Part shown: positions 43,930 to 56,200 of the stretch, piece after piece
How the letters are laid out: every line of letters starts with the position of its first letter
Numbering within the stretch: the first letter of the stretch is position 1
Origin: Dendrophyllia cribrosa
Taxonomy: Eukaryota > Cnidaria > Anthozoa > Scleractinia > Dendrophylliidae
Reading direction: 5' to 3'
Length of the DNA: 64,000 nucleotides
Assembly: GCA_024195265.1 (NCBI GenBank)
Contig: JAJLRJ010000002.1
Span: 15,991,764-16,055,763, forward strand
Program-made: the position numbers and the translations under genes
The notes under the pieces: generated by a model
What the model saw: the letters and a program-made list of their open reading frames with translations, nothing else
The model's database searches: none
What the model was told of the DNA's origin: nothing

Positions 43930-46900
43930 CATACGAACCAGTAGCAATTTTAATGTACAAAGTACCTAACAGCGCAAAGTATTTTATTATTCAAGAAGTT
44001 TTGCGTCTGTAGTGATCAAATCACCTGCGTTCGGAAAGTGGTCGCGGTCGCTTACGCGAAAGGTTTCGACTATAATGATTTGACTGGAAAAAAGCTGATA
44101 TTGTGGAAAAGTGGTCGCTTAGGAGAGATAGTCGCACGTGGAGGTTCGACTTTATATATTTCAAAAGTTTTTGGCCACTGTAAGAAGTCAGAGGATTGAT
44201 ACATGTATAAAAATGCATTTGCTTTAACTGGATGTGCTTCCGATAAGTCACATATCCTGGCTTTGATATTCCTATCTACATATACTCAGTTGGGCTCCGC
44301 TAATTGCCCTGTGGCTTACACTGAACAATTAACCACACGTGTACGAAACCGCACCATGCAGCGTGGAAATTTTAAAACCGATTTGTCGTTTATGTTTTCA
44401 GGATCAGTTGAAAGACTCCATTCATGGCAGTACAACACGCATGATTTGCTTTGATTATCATCAAAACTGCCGGGGAGGAAAACAGGAAAAACTTTCAGTG
44501 CTGAAGGAGAAAGCACAACCGTCTCTGAAAGAGTTTGACTTATTCTTCGCCAAAGGAGATCAGATTATAAAGTATGTTTCTGTTATACTTTAAGATTTAA
44601 AATTGTAAGAACACGCCAACAAAGCACCAAGATTTTGATTGTTTTAAAAATGCGTAATATGTCGTGTAAATTGATTTACATATTGCTGTATTAAATAGAT
44701 GTTTTTTTTTCTCTGCATAAGTGCTAATTTTGACCTCAAACTGAAATGTAATATCAACGACTGTATAAAAAGCGAATATACTTTGTAATAATTACACTGT
44801 CCGTTAGTGGGTCATATAAATGTTTGGTCGGCTCGGACGGGTATTGTACTCTCGCTCTGTGTGAATGAACCTATATAGAGTCAAATATTTTTCACTTTCA
44901 GACCGACCCAAATCAGTTAAAAAGTAGATGTAATGGAAGTAATCGGTTGCTTTCTCTGAATAGTTGAACGTGTTTTTTTTCTTACAGGAAACAAAAAGGA
45001 TCCTTTCGTACAAACTGTATAGATTGTATTGATCGAACAAACAGTGTGCAGACTTACTTAGGACTTGTGGTAGGTTATCTGTTAAGAGCCTCTAAAACTC
45101 AGTTTGCAAACTAACTTTGAACCAAACTCGGTGACCTCTAGTTATTGGTGACGTTTTCACGTTTTATGAAGCCTTTGTAAGTACATCCTCTCTCTGGTGA
45201 CACAAGAGCAATCAATATATTTTAGGTGGAAAGTCGTGCTATTCGCACTGAAAAGTTTACGCTACCCCGGCGGATCCTTTCCTGGACCACATCCCGCCCT
45301 GTCTTGTTTTCCCTGTTTTTCGGCTTCCCATGATATTTCGTTTTGCAGTGCCAGAAACATCTGTCCTTACCCTACGAAGCAGACGCCAAAGTAATTTAGC
45401 CGAACGAGCCCCTCTCGCACTAGCCTGCGAATACAGCCGCCTCTCGACGCTCCCAGTCACCATCACCATCACCATCATATCCCCCTCCTCATTGGAAGGC
45501 TGTGATCACACAGTCGGCTGTTAGCACTCTCAAGCTGGCCCTGTCGCGAGAAGGGCCAGTCATATAATTATTGATGATTGTTCTACTCTACCTCTACAGA
45601 TAGTCTCACAGCAAGTGGAGTGTCTTGGTTTGTCTAGCAAACAGTCCATGTCGTCCAGATTCCAAGAAGCGTTTCGAACCATGTGGGTACAAAATGGCGA
45701 CCATATCAGCCGCATTTACCTGGGCACAGGAGCCTTAGATGGTAAAGCTAAGGTATTATTCCAGCCTATTTTGTAATGCTGTCACGTATGTAAGGGATCT
45801 TTTATTAAGAACACAGAACAGTTAACACTCAACTGCAATAGATGCACGTTAACCTTTTTTGGGGACCCATTCCGTTTTCGGAGTGAACGTTGTAGTGTCC
45901 TGTTCGTTCTACTACGGACAGCGGGTGGAATGGAAGAACTACGTCCTTATAGGAATTGGTGTTACGTGCATTTCGTCATTCCAAGGTCGGAATTATTGAA
46001 AGAGAATTCGTCCTTTGTGTCAACTGGAAACTCAAACGTTTTTGTCAATGGAATTGCATCTGCCTTTCGTCTGTTTTTTTTTTTGTTACCGTAAATTTGT
46101 GATTTCGTTTTTTAATCTCGCTTGGAGTAAATCCCAGATCTTTAATCCTAATCTTGCTTCGTTGCTGATCTGTAGTTCGTATCATCACATTACCCACCCG
46201 GCTTACTACATGCATACCACCCAATTTTCATGTCATTCTATCGAATAAAAGGTATTCTGATGGTCTATCCATTCACCTAGACCAAGAGCCTGCCCTGCAA
46301 TGTAATTTTAAAGGGAGATATCACATGGGTGCGCGGAGATCAATTTTATCGTCACTCTTAACAGTGAACTGAGATAAAATTGATATCTTCTCATGTGTCG
46401 AGATGTGATTTTTTGCGGTTGGAGAAATCCTTGTATTCCACTGAAGCTTATATAATAAACGTGTTTTGGAAATGTTCTCATTAATTTACCTGTCTGCTCT
46501 TAGGTGATCAACAAACTTCGTGATGGAGCTCGCTCGGTGCATAGAACTATCGTCAACAATTTTCTGGATGGGAGCAAGCAGGAAGCCATCGATATGTTGT
46601 TGCTAGGCAACACGTTTGTTGGCGATCTTGGCGAACGAGCACGTGCGTTGCTGTATGCGTCGTTTCTACACTGTAAGTTGTGCAACGTAAAGCCAAACCC
46701 GCGATATAAAAGGCGGCTGAACTGTCCAACTCATGCAAATGAGCAAAATCTATTGTTCTTGCTCATTTGTATTAGATTCGGCGCGGGGCTTTGCCCTTTT
46801 ATACCGCAGGTTCGCCTTTAACATCAGTAAAATTATACAAGGGTTCATTGTTATGGTTGATCTGTCTTGAAGGCTCACAATCGTTATTCTAGTATTTCGT

Positions 46901-49900
46901 GATCGTGTTTCGTTTTACGTTACTGTGCATTTTAAGGACGGCGACTTAAAGCCATGAACCTATAAAATAAAATAAAAAAATGAATCGCTTTATTGAAGCG
47001 TCAAAGGTATTTAGCACGCGAGTACTAATTGGGGACACTTTCAGATCTAATTGGAATTTGGAAGGAGAGGGAAAACCGGAGCACCCGGAGAAAAACCTCT
47101 CGGAGCAAGCAGAGAACCAACAACAAACTCAACCCACATAATTATGACGCCGAGGTCGGGAATCGAACCCGGGTCACATTAACGTGAGGCGAGTGCTGTC
47201 ACCACTACACCACCTCTGCTCCCCGACCCTGAACCATTTTGACAACTGAACGAAACCGGTATATAACGGGTTTTTTTTATACCATAAACGTCACTTGCAT
47301 TTCGTTAGTTGTCATCATTGCACGAAAAAGTATAACAACTTTAACTCTTAACCTTCATAATGCATGAGGGGACAGCTTTAACGAGGTTTCCAGAGTTTCT
47401 ATTGGGAAAATTAGGACAATAAACTGTACTAATCAAAAGAACTGCTGAGCCGCTTTTATCTGAATTATCAGAATTTAGGGTTAACTCACAGACTCAAAAC
47501 GTTACAACCAGATGACATGTCTCAAGTTTCACTTCCGGACGAAAAATCAAGAACATTTTCGGTTAAAAGAGATTTTTGTTTAAATGTGTTTCAGTTCACC
47601 TATTGTGATTATTAATGGCCATTTTCAAGCAAACAAAGGTACTTCAGAACATGTTTAATCCTTCTTTCCGATTCCCTCAGCCTCTCCCACGATTCTCCGC
47701 GAGCTATGTGACCGCCATCTTGAATACACCACGTGGTCCAACATACGGGTGTGTGTAGGAACATGGAATGTAAATGGCGGAAGACATTTTCGAAGTATCG
47801 CTCACAAGCATCAAACAATGCACGACTGGTTACTGGACTTCCACAAGACACTTCCGGACAGCGGTTATTCAGAAAGCGATGACGTAGACTTCCGGCTTCC
47901 AACGGACATATTTGCTATCGGATTTGAGGAGCTGGTGGATTTGAATGCTTCAAACATTGTGTCGACAAGGCGAGTATTGGTATTCATTCCATGATGTCAT
48001 TACAGTCGAACCTTTCCTAACGAGTAAAGATGTAACAAACAATACAATAAAAAAATAACAACAATAACAAACAACATCGAACAACAACACCAATAATAAG
48101 AAAATGACAGCAACAAACAGGGTAACATCTTCTTTGTATCACCTCCATTTAGGGGACACTTCTCCTGGTCCCGGCCGGCAAAACGCTCATATAATCTTTG
48201 AAATTATCACCTTTATTAATCTTCTTTGTATCACCTCCATTTAGGGGACACTTCTCCTGTTCCCGGCCAGCAAAACGCCCATATAATCTTTGTAATTATC
48301 GCCTTTGTTAATCTTCTTTGTATCACCTCCATTTAGGGGACACTCCTCCTGGTCCCGGCCGGCAAAACGCTCATATAATCTTTGTAATTATCACCTCTTT
48401 TAAAGGAACACCTCTATTAACCCTTTCACTCCCAGAGTCAATTATGGAGACATGTATTGTTGTTCTAACTTTTGATTCTGTGGACGAAAACCTATGGTGT
48501 GACCATTCAAATGAAACCTCTTCGGCAGTACTTTTGCATGGTACCATTTGTTTTGTGATATTTTACAAAATGAAATTTGGGATTTTTCTTGAATTTTGAC
48601 GTTTGGCACTCTTGGGAGTGAAAGGGTTAAGGGGACACTTCTCCTGGTCCTGACCGGCAAAACGCTCATATAATCTTTGTAATTATCAACTCTATTAAAG
48701 CGACACCTCCATTAAGGGGACACTTCTCCTGATCCAGGCGGGCAAAACGCTCATATAATCTTTGTAATTATCACCTCTATTAAAGGGACACCTCTATTAA
48801 GGGGACACTTCTCTTGGTCCAGGCCGGCAAAACGCTCATATAATCTTTGTAATTATCACCTCTTTTAAAGGGACACCTCTATTAAGGGGACACTTCTCTT
48901 GGTCCAGGCCGGCAAAACGCTCATATAATCTTTGTAATTATCACCTCTTTTAAAGGGACACCTCTATTAAGGGGACACTTCTCTTGGTCCAGGCTGGCAA
49001 AACGCTCATATAATCTTTGTAATTATCACCTCTTTTAAAGGGACACCTCCATTAAGGGGACACTTCTCTTGGTCCCAATGGTACCCCCTTAATGGAGGTT
49101 CCACTGTACAAACTGTAGAGAACATTCAGTAAAGAAAGCTATAATCTTGATACAAGCTAAACCGTTTAGCATTACTAAATTCGTTTATTTCCTTGCAATT
49201 TTAGTTCAAGTCAGCGAAAGGAATGGGGCGAGGAGTTAAGACGCATCATATCACGTGACCATGCGTATGTTCTAGTGACGTGTGAGCAACTTGTTGGTGT
49301 CTGCCTATTTGTGTTTATTCGGCCCCATCTTGTGCCGTTCTTAAGGTAACTAAACTCGTTGGCTTTCTTGTTTTTCCCTGTATATCAGTTGAGCCACTCT
49401 CAGCCGTAATCAGTTTGCAAGTGTAAGCTATTGGGGCGGTGCGTGAAATATTTTATAGATTAATGTGTCAAGACAACATTTCTTAAGCAATCGAGATACG
49501 CACTAATTACTTTCCTGTACTGCATGGTAATTAGTGTTTCTTACTTTTTGACTTGTCCATGAATTCCAATTCCAATTCTAATTCCCGATTCTAATTCCCG
49601 ATTCCAATTCCCGGTTCCAGTTCTAATTTTCAATTTCCATATCTTGGAACTTTCAGTGGTAAAAGGCTAATAGACTACTAACGTGCGGTACTTTTCAGAG
49701 ACGTGGCTGTCCAGACTGTGAAAACCGGACTTGGTGGTAGTGCTGGCAACAAAGGAGGTGTGGCCATTCGCCTTCTCCTGCACGCCACCTCCATCTGTTT
49801 TGTCTGCTCGCATTTTGCCGCTGGTCAGTCAGGTGTAGCGGACAGAAACAGCGATTATCAAGATATAACTTCAAGGATCGTCTTCCCTATGGTACAGTGC

Positions 49901-50209
49901 AGTAGATTCCTTGTTCTGAAGCGATTTATTAATATTTCTGGATACAGTTTTACAGTCATCAGCCGTTATAGAGCGTTTTCCTATGACGTCACGGCGGCCA
50001 TATTGGTGTTCCAAAACAAAGAAACGGCGGCCATATTGTCTGTGATTGGCGAACGATACAATTGATATATATATATATATCAATTGTATCGTTCGTACTG
50101 CATCGTTCAATTGTATATATATATATATATATACTCTAACACAAGAGAAAACACTTTTTTCTTAAAACACCTATATTTCGGCAGCGTACAGCTGCCTGCT
50201 TGTGCTAAG

Positions 50210-50244
<35 letters not shown>

Positions 50245-53200
50245 TTGAACAATGCCCCTATTCCTAATCCCTATCCCAGCGGGACAAATCTATTGTTTTC
50301 TTAGCGAATCACAGACATCGTTTGGACAAGTGCTGGACTACCCGGGCTATTGGTGTACCAAACCAATCCTCCGGGAATTGAGCTCTATTTTTATGCAAAC
50401 ATTTTCTTTTGTTTCATTAAACCAATATGGCCGCTGGTCACGTGAGTGAAAACGCTCTATAACGATCGTCTCTCGTTTTCAGGGTCGCAGTTTGACGTCA
50501 CACGACTATGTTTTCTGGTGTGGAGATTTTAACTACCGCATTGATTTGCCCATGGAGGAAGTTAAAGAACTGATCAAAAATAAACAATGGGACGAGCTGG
50601 TGAAGGAAGATCAGCTAATGAAACAAAAGAACGATCATAAGGTACAGTGAATATTCTTTTGCGATAATTCTGAAGAGTCCTCATTCCGTTAGAAATCTCT
50701 CAAAAGTTGTATACGCCTTGTTTTAATAGGCAGAAATTTAGTATATATTGTGTTGAAAATAAACAGGTTAGATTGAACCTGTTTTTCGGACGTAAGTGAA
50801 ATCCTATATGTTCCTCGTGGTGCTAAACACACCACATTGCTGACACAGGTAAAGAAAATAATCCGGGGTTCGCTGATTTGAGTGCGCCCGCATGCCAGCT
50901 GTCTCGTAAGGGAAATATTTCATATCGTTCATCACTTTGTGCCAAGTATTTTCCCTTCTGACCTTCCTACTTAGTGTCTGTCTGGAACATAAAGTCTTTG
51001 TACTGCGCTTTTCCTGCAGCTCACGCTCATGTGTACAGTGCTAATGATCGCGATCAGACGGGGTCCTTTGTAGTAAACAGTAGGCCTTTATCGACATATT
51101 AAATTTCTTACTTGGCTATGAGGTTTAGGGAATAAAATAAAGGAAATCACATTGAGGTTCCGGGATGAATAATCAGTTTCTTTTGTTTTATTCTCCAAGC
51201 CTCGGAGGAATTTTAATATACAGACTTAGGCCTGTTTTGTTATGAAAGTGCGCGCGGAGTCGTATTAGTAATGTCATACGAAGTCGATTTCATTTTCTTC
51301 CAACAAGGTTTTTCGTGCATTCATCGAGGGAAAAATCGCGTTTGCTCCAACGTACAAGTACGATCTGTTCTCCGAGGATTATGACACCAGCGAGAAGATG
51401 CGTATCCCGGCTTGGACCGACCGCGTCCTGTGGAGACGGAGGAAGCCTAAGTACAAGTCAACTACCCTTGCTCGCAAACATGTGACTGCACAGCATAACC
51501 AAGGGCAACAGAAAGACAAGGAATTACTGATGGGAGAGGGGGAGGTGGAGGATGTTGGTGATGACGAGGATGATGAGGACGATGAGGATGATTACGAAGA
51601 GGAAAGCAATAAACAAGTTGGAAAGGAAGGTAAAAAAAAAAAAGAAGAAATAACGGTAAAGTCGCACACGAGTCACAGGACACCCACTCACCCGAAGCGT
51701 GACCCGGCGTGCGTTTCTCAAAACTCCCAAAGACTTTTCGCGCCCGAAAATTCATTTTCTGTGCAGGCTGTTTACCAACAGAGATTCAGTTTTCGTTTGT
51801 TTTGAAAGCTAAGCAATAAAATCCTAAGTTGACGAGGAACTTTGCACTGGTTTTCGCACTAAAAACTTCACCGCCACTTGGAACAAATGAGAAACGAACG
51901 CCCGGTCTCTGTAGCAGGAAGCAACTAGAAGTATTGTTACTCCCCCGTTGATGGGATGCTAATCTATCGCAGAGTTATCCCCAGCAATATATGTCGCAGG
52001 TTCCCATTTATACACCTGGGTGGAGAGAGACAATGTGGAGCAAAGTTTCTTGTCTAAGGAAACAACATGGCGGCTGAGACCAGGCTTGAACCACCGACCT
52101 TCAGGTTGAAAGTCGGCAAAGACCAGGCGTTGAACCACCGACCGTCAGGTTGAAAGTCCGACGCGCTAACCACTAGACCACCGCGCCTCCACCAAAATAA
52201 TAATAATAATAATAATAATATGCATTTGTATAGCGCAAATTCTATATACATATTCAAATGCGCTTCACAATCAATCAGACCCACCCCACCCATGAACAAG
52301 TAACACTGAGGGTGGTCACAGCCAGATGATGCTCAATTTTGGAAGAATAATTTGAGCACAGTTTTAGGCAAGCTTGGACATGTTTTTTTTTTGTCATTAT
52401 TTAGGAAACAAAGATGACAAATCTGCTAGCTCTGAAGGTGGAGGGATTCATTTCACCGCTGGTAAATGCCTTTACTACGGCCGAGCAGAGCTTAAAACCT
52501 CAGATCACAGGTAAATTGAGAAACAATAGCAGAGTTAAACCTTGAGACCGGTAACGAAGTTCTAAATTTTGAGTGCTTTACTGTGGTGCTATTTGTTATG
52601 CTGTAGAAGTTGGTTCAACCGGTTGTATTTTTTTATGAAATCGTTTAACTTCTGGTTTAGAAAAACATTTACTAAGCAAGTCTCTCTTAGCAAACGGAAA
52701 CGGACATTGAAGCAAACAACAGGGTACGCTTGGTAAATGTTCCGTGTTTACCTGACGAGCTTAAACAAATTAATGTTGCGACTTTTTTCAACTTCACAGG
52801 CCAGTGGTCGCTCTAATAGAAATAGAAATACAGAAAGTGGACTGGGGCAAGCAGAGTCACGTGCACGACATTGTTATGAAGGCTATGGGACCCGCTGACC
52901 CTACCATCGTGGTCACAAGTGATGACGTAGACGATGAAGATGCTGGGGTTGATGTGTCCGAGCTCCTTGATGCCGTAGAGCCTTATGGGACGGTAGTATT
53001 AGTAAGGTAAGTCAGCTGAAATGACGGTAAGAAGATACAGTAACCTCTCGTAAGACGGACATCCCTGTAAGACAAACACTTCTAAGACGGACATCAATTA
53101 TTGGCTGGTTCTGGCCGAATTTCACTTGTTCGTCTGTATCTAAACTCTCTATAAGGCGGACACCTCTCTAAGACAGACATCAATGATTGGCTGGTTCTGG

Positions 53201-56200
53201 CCGAATTTCACCCGTCGTCTGTATCTAAACTCTCTATAAGGCAGACACCCCTCTAAAACGGACATCGATTACTTTAAGAGCGGTGGCCGTGTAAAATTTC
53301 TGTTTGTACCTTAGTACAGTTTGCTAATTCATCCGTCATTTTTCTACTTCAGAGTTTGGAAATATATTCATATACATGAAAAAAAAGAAGAACACAAGTT
53401 TGACCCTGTTTATTAAATGTTTACTGTTCGTGTTTAATTGTCGGAATTCTTGCAGCAAACATTTTTATTTTCTTGCAGAGTGGTTGACGATGAAATCCTT
53501 TTGACCATGGATGATGGTCGAAGCGCTTTAAAGGCTCTGGAACTGGATGGAAAGGAGGTAGCGAAAATAACTTAAAATAGCAGAAAAATGTGTTTCTTCA
53601 GTTTCGATATTACGATCTTCAAAGTTCATGGAATAGGATTCATTCACTCAGGATGAAATATTAGGTGTAAAAAAGAAAAACACGTAAGAAATGTGAAACA
53701 TATCCGTGGCCAGTAGAGCCATAGAAACACGAGTAAAAGTTAGAAAGAACGATAAACTGCTGTTAACAGTTGTCAAACACGAGTGACCATCCCCTTAAGT
53801 GACCATGACCATCTGCCATGAAAACTGGGTTGAAACAGCCACGAAAACCGGTTTGAACCAGTTTTATGTTAAGCCCGGGCCAAACGAGAACGAGAGTTGA
53901 CAAGAGTTCAAACTCTCTCTCTGGTTTGACCTGAAACTCTCATGCGCTCTGAGCGACTCTCGTGTGCATTAGAACAGCTTAAATATTATCGGCTCAAATT
54001 TTCATTGGTATCTAGGGGAATTCTCTTAAGGGGTTTGAACTCTCGTCAACTATCGCTCTCGTTTGGCCCGGGCTTTAAACTTTAAGCTTTGAACGTTACT
54101 AACAAAAAAAGTGTAAAGATGGCATATAGCAACTCATATACACCTTATTCCAAAATGGCGGCCATTTTATTATTCTTTTATATCCATGTAAATTAGCCCT
54201 CATGGCCTCGTTAGCATGTGCAAAATACAAAAGAATTTTCAAGTGAAAATGAGGCCATGAGGGCTAATTAACATGCATATAAAAGAATAATAAATTGGCT
54301 GCCATTTTGGAATAAGGTGTATAGCACAGACTAAAACACATTTATCTACTTCAATTGGCCCTAGGGGCTTACTCAACAGATTGTTGTCGGGTATCACTTT
54401 GAAAAGCCAAAAGATATAATTGTAACAAAGGAAATTTAAAAATAATGGTCAGTTTTGTCAACAGTTACTATATTAGTGTACTGAAACTATTATTGTGTGA
54501 TTTTGGCGGCGGATGGCCAGGATGGAAATGGATTGCAACTTGTATTGAAATGTCTAGGCTCCCCGTTTCCCCGTGTTTTTGAAAAATCAAGAAAAAATTG
54601 ATGTGGTTCGTTCTCCCTTTAAGAATTCACTTTTATATCTTCTTTTTTTGGGTCAAAAAACATTTTTGCATGATTGAAGGTACTAATCAGTTATTTTAGC
54701 AGAGTTTTGACCAAAAATCAGCCAAATGTTTGTGACACAGTCGTTTAACCGTGTCTTAAGGTTACCGTGTACCTTCAGATCGAAAATTTATTGAATTTTT
54801 ATTTTTGGCGTCAAAATAAACTTTACAGAATGAACTTTCATCCAAAAAAAATTATCGAAAAATAGTGAAAATTGACGGAGAAATGACGGTATAACTTTTG
54901 TGGGCGGAGTTTGTTTATGAAGCGATATGTTTTTCTAAGCGCTGTTTTCTCAAAGTTAATTTTTCGCTTGTAGGGGACACTTAAAGAGCTACAACTCAAA
55001 GGGAATTTGTTCGATTTTCCTCAAATTTGGACAGAAGCTAGGCTAACATATAATCAACAAAAACGTGTCGGCGAATTTCTTATTTCCGAAAACGTTTTCG
55101 TCAAGAGCCATTTCCGTGCGATCACTCCAATTTTTTTCTCCCTTTTTCGAAAATATGCTGTAACTTTTCACTGCAATTGAATATAGGAAATCGCCGACAT
55201 TTTTAGCGCTTCGTGTCCGGAAATCCGAGAACAAATCAAATTAGCAAAATACAATAATCGCTTTGAGTTATAGCGTTTTAAAGCTGATTCGGACGTTCGA
55301 ATTTAGACGTCGTAAAAAATTCCAAAAATTCATTTTATTACCAAATGGTTTCCATATTTAGATAGCCAGCTCTATAAGCTTTAATTTGATATCTGGGTTT
55401 AGGTATATTAAGTGTAATCTTAAGACGCTAGAGCTGTTATACTGGAGACACCCCCGAAGGTACACGGTAACCTTAAATCAGAGCTGAATCTCTCATAAGC
55501 GGCCATCTTCCGGTCACTTACTATAATTAATTGTGTGTGTTTGTTGAATTACTTCAGGTATCTGGGAAAGCTGTTCAAGTCAGACTGAAATCCGAATCTC
55601 TTCTGTCCAAAACTGACCTCACAGTTCAAAGTCTCGTCACGAAGGACACTTCATTCGGAGATGCTTCGGACGTGAACGACAGCAGCCCGTTTACTCCCGT
55701 AAGAGGTCGGGCGCTTTCGGACTTGCTATCCTCTCCGGGGGACAAGCAGCCAAGTGGACTGCCCGTTTTGGAACCGATCAAGATTCAGTCAACGGAAAAT
55801 GCCGAGGATGAAAGTTCGGAGAGTGAATCCGAAGACGAAATGAATTATGGGGTGACCAATGACAGCGATGATGATAGCGAGCCAGAGGCAGACCGGGAAA
55901 TAAAAAGGACTGAGGACGAGGATGGGAGTGACGGTAAGATTCAAAAGCTCCACGTGCCAACTCGTGGATACGAAACAACCTTTGGACCCTCTCCTCTCCT
56001 ACGCGTTTTTCTTACCCCCGCCTCCTGCGTCCAACTCCCCCCCCCCCCCCCCCCCCCCCTCCTCCCTCATTCACCTTGAGGATAATAGCCAGTCGTAAGG
56101 CACAATATAGCAATTGGTTTTTGTTCTCAAAGAGAACATTTCCCGTCTAATTAATACTGCCTTCTTCTTTTCAAACCATGTTGCAAACATCAAGAGCAAC

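Larger units (their letters stand above)
36869..46672 (+). other. SYNJ1: Sac1 phosphatase domain of synaptojanin (exons 1-11, codons 1-508)
   Basis: Acts on 3-, 4- and monophosphorylated phosphoinositides in the known family. Visible landmarks: [63 protein letters not shown] and [10 protein letters not shown]. The catalytic CX5R motif is C384-IDCID-R390 followed by TN (exon 9). This site is intact, so activity is expected. The domain closes with [12 protein letters not shown] and [11 protein letters not shown] in exon 11. Confidence 0.93.
47681..52820 (+). other. SYNJ1: Inositol 5-phosphatase domain (exons 12-18, codons 509-914)
   Basis: Hydrolyses the 5-phosphate of PI(4,5)P2. Motifs in order: GTWNVNGG (535-542), [46 protein letters not shown] (728 on), [21 protein letters not shown] (803-814) and SDHRPV (909-914). 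All catalytic signatures are present. Between WRRRK and the strand ending [11 protein letters not shown] there is an extra segment of about 45 residues, including an acidic run of Asp/Glu at 846-868, that vertebrate proteins lack. Confidence 0.93.
52800..55620 (+). other. SYNJ1: RRM-like domain (exons 18-20, about codons 945-1020)
   Basis: Follows the 5-phosphatase domain as in vertebrate synaptojanins. Recognisable pieces: [45 protein letters not shown] and [10 protein letters not shown]. It spans two introns, one of which (53558-55557) is long and MITE-rich. Confidence 0.8.

Noticed and set aside
48128..49080. CRISPR-like array of regularly spaced repeats
   Set aside because: The units are 85-92-bp tandem repeats with no unique spacers, inside a MITE in a eukaryotic intron.
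52120..52193. tRNA gene on the minus strand
   Set aside because: The tRNA-like part runs into a SINE body and the B box region is duplicated; not a functional tRNA.
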